This document shows positions 10,216 through 18,075 of a stretch of 64,000 nt of DNA, piece after piece. Origin of the DNA: Parabacteroides gordonii MS-1 = DSM 23371 (lineage in GTDB: Bacteria > Bacteroidota > Bacteroidia > Bacteroidales > Tannerellaceae); NCBI RefSeq assembly GCF_000969825.1, contig NZ_KQ033919.1, positions 3,856,749 through 3,920,748 of the forward strand, read 5' to 3'. A model generated the notes under the pieces. That model had not been told where the DNA came from. It did not search any database and saw nothing but the letters and a program-made list of their open reading frames with translations. Numbering within the stretch: position 1 is the first letter of the stretch; each line of letters opens with the position of its first letter. A program made the translations under genes and the position numbers.

Positions 10216-13122
10216 ATGAATGAAACCATTCTGAACGGTTTGTTGAATCTGTTTGCTGTTTTTGCTTCGGCTGTGCGTATCGAGGAGCAGCAGGCAAGCC
10301 GTGCGGTTCATTTTTATTTATCCAGCCATTTCGGTGTTCGTTCCCATAAAGAGTATATCGAGTTATATAGTGAGTTGCGCAGTCTGTACGACGACTCGCT
10401 TTTTCCTGTAGATAAGGAGAGTGTGGTACGCAATATCTGCGAACAGATGAAGGTGAAGCTGATGGCGGAAGAGCAACTGCTTCTTCTGGTCCGGTTTGTG
10501 GAGTTTGCCTATTCGAACAGTGAAGAGTTTGAGAATCATTTACCTCTCTTTCATATTGTAGCGGAGATTTTTGCTATCCCGCAGGAGGAGTTTGACGACA
10601 TACTGGCCTTTATTACCGGAAAGCCCTCTTCTTCTTTGCTTACTATCAGCGGGGAAGAAACGACGACTGAAAATCATATCACCCGCAAGGGAATGGACGG
10701 TTTTATCCGTGTCCTTTTTATCCGGCGGTTTGATAAGCAGATCTTTACTTACTACGGTACGGGAGTCGTTTTCATGAACGATATTCCTTTGTCGCCGGGT
10801 ATCTTTTATGCCTGGCAACATAGTAGCGTGCTGAAAGGGCCTTTGTTTCTTCCGGTCTATTACAGTGACCTGCTGACTGTTTATAATAAGAATGAACGGA
10901 AAGAAACGATCTATCTGAACGGTAGAGATTTGAATTTTACTTTTAAGAATAGCAGTAACGGATTACATAACTTTTCCTTCAATCTGGAGTCGGGACAGTT
11001 GGTTGCCATCATGGGAGGAAGCGGAGTGGGGAAATCCACTTTGCTGGGTATCATGAACGGGAATATTCATCCGGACGAAGGTAGTATAACCGTGAACGGT
11101 TATCCGCTGGATGCCCCGGAAGCCCGTCAACTGATCGGTTTTGTTCCGCAGGATGACTTGCTGATAGAGGAACTTACCGTTTATCAGAACCTCTGGTTTA
11201 CGGCCCGTCTCTGTTTTGCCCGCCTTTCAGATACGGAAATCAAGGAAAGGGTCGATGATGTGCTGAAGGAGTTAGACCTGGAAGGAATAAAAGACCTCGA
11301 AGTGGGTTCCCCTATCCGCAAAACGATCAGTGGTGGACAACGAAAACGGTTGAATATAGCCCTCGAACTGATCCGTGAGCCGGCTATCCTGTATCTGGAC
11401 GAACCGACTTCCGGCTTATCTTCATCCGACTCCGAGAAGGTTATCATGCTGTTGAAGGAACAGACGCACCGGGGAAAGCTGGTTGTTGTAAATATCCACC
11501 AGCCCTCGTCTGAAATCTATAAGTTATTCGATCGCCTTTGGTTGCTGGATAGGGGCGGTTATCCTATTTATGACGGTAATCCGATCGAAGCGATAATCTA
11601 TTTCAAACAAGCGGCTAAATATACCGATCCGGATATCAGCGTTTGCAGTACCTGCGGCAATGTAAATCCGGAGCTGATCCTGAATATTATCGACTCAAAG
11701 AAGATCGACGACTCCGGTAACCAGACGAATATCCGGAAGTTTACCCCCGAAGAATGGCATGAAAAATATGTATCTTCGCGTCCCTCTTATGGGGCGGTCG
11801 AGGAAAAGGAGTTGCCGGATAGTAAGCAGAAAAAGCCTACCTGGTTCAAACAATTCTGTATCTTCCTGGAACGGAATGTCCGGACGAAGCTGGTTAATAA
11901 ACAGTATCTGGCCATTATGCTGCTGGAAGCTCCTTTACTGGCGTTGATTGTTGCCCTGCTTACCCGCTATGTCGATGGTGACGAATATACCTTGCTTGCC
12001 AATAAGAATTTTGTGTCTTACATCTTCATGTCGGTTATCGTAGTCACTTTTATGGGATTAAGTATAAGTGCCGAAGAGATCATCAAAGACCGGCCTGTCC
12101 TGAAACGGGAGCATTTTCTGCGGTTGAGCCGTAGCAGTTACCTTACGTCGAAGATGGTCTATCTGTTGGGAGTATCGGGACTTCAATCCTTGCTTTTCAT
12201 TTTGGTAGGAAATACGATTATGGGGGTAGGATGGGAGATGTTCAGTGTTTGGTGGAGTATCCTTTGGGCAACTTCTTTTCTGGCCAACCTGACAGGGTTG
12301 ATCCTGTCGCAGTCGATGAATTCGGTGGTGGCTATTTATATAACGATCCCTCTTCTGCTGATCCCTCAGATATTGCTTTGCGGGTTGGTAATCAAGTTTG
12401 ATGATCTGAATACCCGTGCTTCGAAAGAAAATAAGGTGCCGTTGATCGGAGAGATGATCCCTTCGCGTTGGGCTTTCGAAGCATTGATGGTAGAACAGTT
12501 TGCCGATAATACCTATAATCAGGCTTACTTTCCGATAGAGAGGGAAAAATATCTGGCACAGTATTACGAAAATATACATTCGAAAGAGGTACGTCGCCTG
12601 GCTGAACAACTGGAAGGGAAAGATGATCCGGATAAACGTCTGACGGTAGAAAACGAACTTGCCGTATTGGGACGTGCCGCCCGTATCGCTCCCCGTGCTA
12701 AAGGAGAAACTTACCTGTCGTATCTGGATAAGGTGGATAAGGCTCTACATGAGCGTGCGCATAACTTTACTGCCTACCTGGATCAGGTGCAAGAGGAAGA
12801 TATACGTGATAAAGGGGCCGAATGGATCACCGACCAGAAGAAAAAGCATCATAATTCGGCAATCGAAGACTTGGTGATGGGAGCCGGAGGCCGTAGTTTT
12901 TATAAGGAGTACGGACATCGTATTTACCCTGCAATCGGACAGATTTATGTTATGCCGGACAATCCGTATGGCAGGGCTCCTTTCTATGCTTATGAGAAAA
13001 ATCTGGGCGGTATATTAATTTCTACCTATAATTTTAATTTATTGATTATAGGTTTCTTTGCATTATTAGCTATTATCGCTATATTCGCAGAGTTTCCGGG
13101 ACGTTTCATGAAAGAAGAATAA
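10216..13122 (+). CDS. ABC-2 type transporter: fused ATPase and permease
   Basis: A 968-residue ABC half-transporter of the ABCG/White-like arrangement (ATPase before membrane domain). Residues 1-135 form a helical TerB-like domain. The ATPase shows Walker A GGSGVGKSTLL (about 265-275), signature ISGGQRKRLNIAL (about 374-386) and Walker B ILYLDEPTSGLS (about 394-405). About six membrane segments follow (about 570-745). A soluble insert of about 150 residues (780-925) precedes the final segment LLIIGFFALLAIIAIF. The substrate is unknown. It is followed by a lipoprotein gene 34 bases downstream, likely in the same operon. Confidence 0.9.
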   Translation: MNETILNGLLNLFAVFASAVRIEEQQASRAVHFYLSSHFGVRSHKEYIELYSELRSLYDDSLFPVDKESVVRNICEQMKVKLMAEEQLLLLVRFVEFAYSNSEEFENHLPLFHIVAEIFAIPQEEFDDILAFITGKPSSSLLTISGEETTTENHITRKGMDGFIRVLFIRRFDKQIFTYYGTGVVFMNDIPLSPGIFYAWQHSSVLKGPLFLPVYYSDLLTVYNKNERKETIYLNGRDLNFTFKNSSNGLHNFSFNLESGQLVAIMGGSGVGKSTLLGIMNGNIHPDEGSITVNGYPLDAPEARQLIGFVPQDDLLIEELTVYQNLWFTARLCFARLSDTEIKERVDDVLKELDLEGIKDLEVGSPIRKTISGGQRKRLNIALELIREPAILYLDEPTSGLSSSDSEKVIMLLKEQTHRGKLVVVNIHQPSSEIYKLFDRLWLLDRGGYPIYDGNPIEAIIYFKQAAKYTDPDISVCSTCGNVNPELILNIIDSKKIDDSGNQTNIRKFTPEEWHEKYVSSRPSYGAVEEKELPDSKQKKPTWFKQFCIFLERNVRTKLVNKQYLAIMLLEAPLLALIVALLTRYVDGDEYTLLANKNFVSYIFMSVIVVTFMGLSISAEEIIKDRPVLKREHFLRLSRSSYLTSKMVYLLGVSGLQSLLFILVGNTIMGVGWEMFSVWWSILWATSFLANLTGLILSQSMNSVVAIYITIPLLLIPQILLCGLVIKFDDLNTRASKENKVPLIGEMIPSRWAFEALMVEQFADNTYNQAYFPIEREKYLAQYYENIHSKEVRRLAEQLEGKDDPDKRLTVENELAVLGRAARIAPRAKGETYLSYLDKVDKALHERAHNFTAYLDQVQEEDIRDKGAEWITDQKKKHHNSAIEDLVMGAGGRSFYKEYGHRIYPAIGQIYVMPDNPYGRAPFYAYEKNLGGILISTYNFNLLIIGFFALLAIIAIFAEFPGRFMKEE

Positions 13123-13156
13123 AAAAGCTGGAATATAAATTATTAAATAAAGTAAC

Positions 13157-13984
13157 ATGAAAAAGAGTGTATTAAGCGTGCTTGCGATAGCCGCATTAAT
13201 GGTAGGCATGGTTTCCTGCAATGGTGCTAAGAAATCGAATGATGCCGAGAAAACGGAAGAAGCTGCCGTTATAGCCGGTAAAGCTCCCAAAGATTTGTTA
13301 ACAGAGGAAGTAAAACAGGAAACTGTTAAGTTTTTGGCTGATATGCCGGAGTCGGAAATTCCTTATCGTTTGTCCAGCGGTGAAATTCAGGTGAAAGTGG
13401 CGGATTTGACTTATATGTTACCCGTTGCCAAAGCTGCAGAACTGAGCACAGCCACTCTGAAAGCACGTGCACTCGGTATGTATATGGCTGATTACAACGT
13501 ATTGAAAGCCATCGGTCAGTCTACAGCAGAAGTAGAAGGAGCCATCGTTAAGTTGGCTACCGACCTGAATGTTTCTTTCGTTCTGGATATCCTGAAAGAA
13601 CAGGCTCCGAAAGATGCAACTAAAGAGCAATTGCAGGCTTTCATGAATGCACAGGAAGATAAGATCATCGACAAGATGGCTGCAGAAAATAAGATCGATG
13701 TACAGATTGAAATCCTGGGCGCATCTTCTGCCGAATATGCTTGCCTGCTGGCTAATCCTACATTGGTTGTTAAAGGAGATGCTACATCTGCCGGACTTTC
13801 TGAGAATATGCTGAAACGTGTGACTATGCTGGAAGAAGTAGTAGCCGACTTGGCTTCTTACTATCCTGACCTGCAACAGTTGGGTACAATCCTCAGCCCG
13901 TTGAAGACAAAAGTAGGTTCTATCCAGGAAGCCAGAGCTGCTAATGCAGAGATCATGGGTATCCGTGATGCTTTACTGAAATAA
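13157..13984 (+). CDS. lipoprotein of unknown function
   Basis: 275 residues. The N terminus KKSVLSVLAIAALMVGMVSC is a type II signal peptide with lipobox MVSC. A charged linker (NDAEKTEEA) leads into an all-helical domain. The abundant Ala/Leu/Lys and lack of cysteines after the lipobox suggest a periplasmic helical bundle. Family not recognised. It probably shares the transcript of the ABC transporter and ends at a strong bidirectional terminator. Confidence 0.75.
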   Translation: MKKSVLSVLAIAALMVGMVSCNGAKKSNDAEKTEEAAVIAGKAPKDLLTEEVKQETVKFLADMPESEIPYRLSSGEIQVKVADLTYMLPVAKAAELSTATLKARALGMYMADYNVLKAIGQSTAEVEGAIVKLATDLNVSFVLDILKEQAPKDATKEQLQAFMNAQEDKIIDKMAAENKIDVQIEILGASSAEYACLLANPTLVVKGDATSAGLSENMLKRVTMLEEVVADLASYYPDLQQLGTILSPLKTKVGSIQEARAANAEIMGIRDALLK

Positions 13985-14006
13985 GTACATATATATAATG
14001 TATAGC

Positions 14007-14044
14007 AAAAAAGGAGATGTTCCGATTGGAACATCTCCTTTTTT
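14007..14044. terminator. bidirectional terminator between convergent genes
   Basis: AAAAAAGGAGATGTTCC pairs with GGAACATCTCCTTTTTT around a GATT loop. It has T-runs on both strands. It serves the lipoprotein gene (plus) and the phosphatase gene (minus). Confidence 0.9.
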
Positions 14045-14063
14045 ATACTCTGTAAAATCTTAT

Positions 14064-15227
14064 TTATCCCTGATAGGTAATAGATAACAAGGTGATATCA
14101 TCCGATTGCACCGCTCCGACAACGAACTTACCTACCGTTTCTGTTATTTTATCAACAATCTCTTTCGGGCTTTTTCCAATCAGCTCCTGGCAGTTTTCCA
14201 GTAAACGCTGTTCGCTGTATTGCTCGTGGCGGGTATTCATAGCTTCTGTTATCCCGTCTGTATAGAGCAGTAAGTTATCGCCCGGCGATAGTTGTAACGT
14301 TTTTTCGTGATAAGTGATATTGTCTATGCTTCCCAGAATGAAATCGTTTGTCAGCGGAACAGATACGACCGTATTATCTTTTTTCATCAGGATAGGCGGA
14401 TTATGGCCTGCATTGCAATAGGTGACAAGACCGGTATTCAGGTTCAGAATTCCGTAGAATACAGTCACGAACATTTCATTGGTATTTTCCTGGCAGAGGA
14501 ATGCATTAGAACGCTGCATACACATAGCTGCCGAGTTTTCCGTCAAGGCTATTGTCCGGATAACCGTCCGGCTGATCGCCATAAAGATAGCTGCCGGAAC
14601 ACCTTTGCCTGCCACATCCGCAATAACGAAGCCCAAACGATCCTGGTCTATGCGGAAGAAATCGTAGAAGTCGCCCCCTACATATTTAGCCGCATTCATA
14701 TAGGCATAGATCTCGAACGATTTCAGTTCGGGAAACGGGGGGAATGTTTTCGGCAGGATCGTTTGCTGGATCTCCTGGGCGATATGCAGGTCGTTGCGGA
14801 TAGATTCCAGTTGCGTATGTTCCTGTTGTGCCTTTTTAATAAAAGAGATCTGTTCGGCAGCCTTTTCGATGGTACGTTCCAAGTCTTCCAGATTGATCGG
14901 CTTAGTCGTAAAGTCGAAGGCCCCCTGGTTCATGGCGCTACGGATATTTTCCATATCCCCGTAAGCTGAAACCATGATACATTTAAGAGCCGGATTCTGC
15001 ATTTCGTTTATTTTGGCAAGCAACGTCAGTCCGTCCATTTCCGGCATATTGATGTCGCTTAGTATCACATCGAAATCCGGTTGGACAAGCATCATTTGAA
15101 GTGCTTCCAGTCCGTTGTGCGCAAAATAGAACTCATATTCTCCCTTCTTTATCTTGCGGCGGAAGTATTGGGTAAGCAACCTTTCCAGGTCTAATTCATC
15201 GTCTACACTTAATATTTTTATAGCCAT
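14064..15227 (-). CDS. response regulator with PP2C/SpoIIE phosphatase output (RsbU-like)
   Basis: 387 residues. Residues 1-125 form a receiver domain with phospho-acceptor Asp58 (ILSDINMPEMDG), the acidic pair SVDDE near residue 9 and conserved Lys in TTKPIN. A coiled linker (about 130-165) leads to a PP2C/SpoIIE domain: ADVAGKGVPAAIFMA, CNAGHNPPIL, LLLYTDGITEAMN. Such proteins dephosphorylate STAS anti-sigma antagonists in partner-switching pathways. It is the last gene of a five-gene minus-strand operon whose other members encode the STAS protein, the anti-sigma-like kinase and two sensor kinases, so the STAS protein is the likely substrate. Confidence 0.88.
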   Translation of the reverse strand: MAIKILSVDDELDLERLLTQYFRRKIKKGEYEFYFAHNGLEALQMMLVQPDFDVILSDINMPEMDGLTLLAKINEMQNPALKCIMVSAYGDMENIRSAMNQGAFDFTTKPINLEDLERTIEKAAEQISFIKKAQQEHTQLESIRNDLHIAQEIQQTILPKTFPPFPELKSFEIYAYMNAAKYVGGDFYDFFRIDQDRLGFVIADVAGKGVPAAIFMAISRTVIRTIALTENSAAMCMQRSNAFLCQENTNEMFVTVFYGILNLNTGLVTYCNAGHNPPILMKKDNTVVSVPLTNDFILGSIDNITYHEKTLQLSPGDNLLLYTDGITEAMNTRHEQYSEQRLLENCQELIGKSPKEIVDKITETVGKFVVGAVQSDDITLLSITYQG

Positions 15228-15241
15228 GACTTTTGTCTCTC

Positions 15242-16078
15242 TTATTGTTGGATAGGAATAGAAATAGTAAAACGGGTATATTCGCCGGGACGGGTATCCA
15301 TCTCGATCGTACCGTTATGTTTTTGTTCGATAATCGATTTAGTGATCGACAATCCGAGGCCGGTACCTTCACCGATCGGCTTTGTCGTGAAGAAAGGTGT
15401 ATAGAGCTTCTTTTTGATCTCTTCCGAAATACCCTGTCCATTGTCTTCTATCGCCAGGTTGATACGGTCGCCCTCTTTTTTCAAGGATATCCTGATAGTC
15501 GGCTGATAGGCTGTGCCGGTCGCCTCTTTCGATTTACTGAATACGGCGTAGCACGCGTTGTTCATCAGGTTGAGCACGGCACGGCTGAAATCCTGCGGAA
15601 TGATCTTCACCAATGGCAGGCCGTTGGCATAGTCTTCCTGTATGGAGACATTGAAACTTTTGTTGTTTGCCTTGACTGCATGATAGGAAAGCCAGACATA
15701 TTCTTTGGTCAGTTGTTGCAGGTCGGTCGGGATATATTCGTCGTCTTTGCCGCGTGAGTAGAGCAGGATGCCGCGCACGATACTCGAAGCACGGTTGCCG
15801 TTCTCTTCGATCTTGCTCATATTACCTTCCAGGTCAGACATGATCTCTTTGATCTCTTCAACTGAATCATCCGGCAATACGTCTCCAAGCTCGTCCAACA
15901 CTTCCTGCATATCTTTCAGCAACTTCTGCGAGACTTTGCTGAAGTTGATCACGAAGTTAAGAGGGTTCTGTATTTCATGTGCAATGCCGGCACTCAATAA
16001 TCCGAGGGAAGCCATCTTTTCCTGCTGGCTGATCTGTTTCCTCAGATTTTCAATCTCTTTTTGGGTGTTCTCATTCAT
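15242..16078 (-). CDS. soluble histidine kinase of the partner-switching operon
   Basis: 278 residues with no membrane segment. A short N-terminal coiled coil precedes the H-box SAGIAHEIQNPLNFV with His34. The N-box is RAVLNLMNNACYAVF, G1 is EDNGQGISEEIKKK and G2 is GTGLGLSITKSII. It lacks a sensor domain, so input may come through the preceding gene product. Its start overlaps the end of that gene by 8 bases. It likely phosphorylates the receiver of the downstream response regulator-phosphatase (inference). Confidence 0.85.
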   Translation of the reverse strand: MNENTQKEIENLRKQISQQEKMASLGLLSAGIAHEIQNPLNFVINFSKVSQKLLKDMQEVLDELGDVLPDDSVEEIKEIMSDLEGNMSKIEENGNRASSIVRGILLYSRGKDDEYIPTDLQQLTKEYVWLSYHAVKANNKSFNVSIQEDYANGLPLVKIIPQDFSRAVLNLMNNACYAVFSKSKEATGTAYQPTIRISLKKEGDRINLAIEDNGQGISEEIKKKLYTPFFTTKPIGEGTGLGLSITKSIIEQKHNGTIEMDTRPGEYTRFTISIPIQQ

Positions 16079-17192
16079 TGTTGATCCTTTTTTGACTGAT
16101 AGGAATTGTAATTAAGAATTCTGTATAGTTATCCTTCTCGCTTTTTGCCAGGATCGAACCCTGGTGGTTGAGGATAACTTCGCGGCAGAGATACAACCCG
16201 ACACCGGCTGCTTCGGCGGAGGGCTTGGTGGTAAAGAAAGGTTCGAATATCCTGTCTTTGATATTGTCTTCGATACCGATCCCGTTGTCATATATACTGA
16301 TAAATGCAGTGTTGTTGGCTCTCTCCTCCAGTTTTATCGTGATAACGGGGGAGAAACTTTGTTTTTGCAACTTCCGGAGCAACGCATAGATACTGTTTTT
16401 AAGAATGCTGCCCAGCGCTTTGTTCATTTGTTCGATATCGATTTCTGCTATGAGCGGCTTTTCCGGAGATTCTATATTTATCTGTATCCGGTTCTCTTCA
16501 ATTTCTTTTTTGAATAATTTGTTGAGGACATCTACATTGACCTTGCACAGATCGCCCAGATCGGTTGGAGTAGCTTCGCCACGGCGGTCTTTCAGCAGTT
16601 CTTCCATCGCTTTGACGATACGCACGGTGTTGCAGCCATGTTCATTGATCTTTTGCAGATTGCCTTCTATCATGTCGAGTATTTCGACGCTGTCCTCATA
16701 GATTTCTTTGGTCATAACGGCCTGCTCGTCCGTTATGTTCTCTTTCAACTCTTTGATCAGGTCTGCTGACAGGCCGGCAAAATTATTGATGTAATTAACG
16801 GGATTCAGGATACGGTCTACCAGTCCCTGGGTCAGCTGTCCTACGGTAGCCAGCTTTTCTTTCCGTACCAGTTCGTCCTGTGCTTCGGCAAGAGCATCCA
16901 GTGCTTTCGACAGTTTTTCGGATTCTTTCAGTACCTGATCCCGCTGGATGCGTAGTTCGATGGTACGTTCTTCCACTATCTTGGCAAGATATTCCTTTTG
17001 CTTCAGTTTTTTGCGCAGGCGTCCTTTCAGGATATAAAGTACGATCTCTGCGACGATAGCCAGGCCGGGGACCGTCTCCCAATCGTAGTAGAGACCAGCA
17101 ATTATAAGGATCCAGCCAACCAGCGTCAACTTTTCTATGATGCGCAACTGTCTTTTGAGGGAAGCTATTTCTTTGATATCGAAGTCGGCCAT
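16071..17192 (-). CDS. histidine kinase-like protein lacking the phospho-acceptor histidine
   Basis: 373 residues. The N terminus is a coil and two membrane helices (TLVGWILIIAGLYYDW and GLAIVAEIVLYIL, residues 23-56), then a long coiled coil (65-115). The dimerisation/H-box region aligns as VGQLTQGLVDRILNPVNYI, where the usual AHEI is VDRI, so the acceptor position is Asp126. The ATPase half is intact: ALGSILKNSIYALL, YDNGIGIEDNIKDR, AAGVGLYLCREVI. It may be a pseudokinase that senses a signal and controls the adjacent active kinase. The membrane anchor fits a sensor role. Confidence 0.8.
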   Translation of the reverse strand: MADFDIKEIASLKRQLRIIEKLTLVGWILIIAGLYYDWETVPGLAIVAEIVLYILKGRLRKKLKQKEYLAKIVEERTIELRIQRDQVLKESEKLSKALDALAEAQDELVRKEKLATVGQLTQGLVDRILNPVNYINNFAGLSADLIKELKENITDEQAVMTKEIYEDSVEILDMIEGNLQKINEHGCNTVRIVKAMEELLKDRRGEATPTDLGDLCKVNVDVLNKLFKKEIEENRIQINIESPEKPLIAEIDIEQMNKALGSILKNSIYALLRKLQKQSFSPVITIKLEERANNTAFISIYDNGIGIEDNIKDRIFEPFFTTKPSAEAAGVGLYLCREVILNHQGSILAKSEKDNYTEFLITIPISQKRINNE

Positions 17193-17193
17193 A

Positions 17194-17601
17194 TTACTGA
17201 ATTTCTTTGGTCATTGTTAATATATTCTTTCCTTCGGAGCGATCGTACCTGACATCCGTCATCAGCTGTTTTACCAGGAAGATACCGAGTCCGCCGATCG
17301 GGCGTTCATCCAATGAAAGTGTAATATCCGGCTCTTGTTTTTCCAGCGGATTAAACTGGATGCCGTTGTCGGTTATGACTATTTTCAATTGTCCGTTATC
17401 GCACCCCATATCGATGCATATATCTCCTTCCGAACCGGGGTATGCGTATTGAATAACATTTGTTACAGCCTCGTCCATTGCCAGCTTTATCTGCATGAGC
17501 AGTGCTGCATCAAATCCGCAATTACCAGCTTGCTGCTCCAGAAAATCATACAAGAGCGCAAGTTGTTCCGGATCATTCTTAATATGTAATGTGCTGGTCA
17601 T
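17194..17601 (-). CDS. anti-sigma factor-like serine kinase (RsbW/SpoIIAB type ATPase)
   Basis: 135 residues of the GHKL ATPase fold found in anti-sigma kinases. The N-box is MDEAVTNVIQYAYPG (about residues 47-61), G1 is VITDNGIQFNPL, and the C-terminal motif is PIGGLGIFLVKQLM. It should bind and phosphorylate the STAS protein encoded just upstream and release a partner protein when the STAS protein is dephosphorylated. No sigma factor gene is in the operon, so the downstream target is not visible here. Confidence 0.85.
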   Translation of the reverse strand: MTSTLHIKNDPEQLALLYDFLEQQAGNCGFDAALLMQIKLAMDEAVTNVIQYAYPGSEGDICIDMGCDNGQLKIVITDNGIQFNPLEKQEPDITLSLDERPIGGLGIFLVKQLMTDVRYDRSEGKNILTMTKEIQ

Positions 17602-17622
17602 TCTACCGGAGTTTGAATCTTA

Positions 17623-17922
17623 TTATTCAATGGTAAGGAAAGAGATGAAACCGGTTATTCTGAATATCTCCATAATACTGTCCTGGATATTCCTCAACAC
17701 GAATTTACCTCCTTTTTGACTCATTCTTTTTTGCAGAATGAGAAGCAACCGCAAACCGGCACTACTGATATAGGTAAGTTTGCTGCCGTCCAGTATTACT
17801 TTCTTTGCATCACCTTCAAGAATCGCTGTGATCTCTTTTTCAAGATCGGGTGAGCTTAACGTGTCCAATTGTCCGGAAAGGCAGATTACTGTCTCTGTTC
17901 CATGTTTTATTTCTATTTCCAT
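17623..17922 (-). CDS. STAS-domain anti-sigma factor antagonist (RsbV/SpoIIAA type)
   Basis: 99 residues from MEIEIKHGTETVICL. The phosphorylatable loop region is LDGSKLTYISSAGLRLLL, where one of the two adjacent Ser residues is the expected acceptor. It is the first gene of the partner-switching operon. The start at 17922 is preferred over the upstream in-frame codon at 17958, because a TACTTTGC promoter element (minus strand, about 17945-17952) lies between them. Confidence 0.85.
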   Translation of the reverse strand: MEIEIKHGTETVICLSGQLDTLSSPDLEKEITAILEGDAKKVILDGSKLTYISSAGLRLLLILQKRMSQKGGKFVLRNIQDSIMEIFRITGFISFLTIE

Positions 17923-17944
17923 ATTACAATGTGTTTGCTCTGTT

Positions 17945-17952
17945 TGCAAAGT
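17945..17952 (-). promoter_or_regulatory. -7 promoter element of the partner-switching operon
   Basis: On the minus strand TACTTTGC, a close fit to TAnnTTTG, lies about 25 bases before the STAS gene ATG. Confidence 0.45.
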
Positions 17953-18075
17953 AAGCAAATGTAAATATTATTCCTGTTATTTGTACTACTTTTTGTAAGC
18001 GTTTTAATTATTTCCCGACACCTTTGGCCGGTGCTGGCTTAAGTAGCACAAGGTAGCTACCTTTATAAAAGCTTC

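Noticed and set aside
15233-15757. A 174-codon plus-strand ORF
   Set aside because: It is antisense to the histidine kinase gene at 15242-16078, whose H, N, G1 and G2 boxes are intact.
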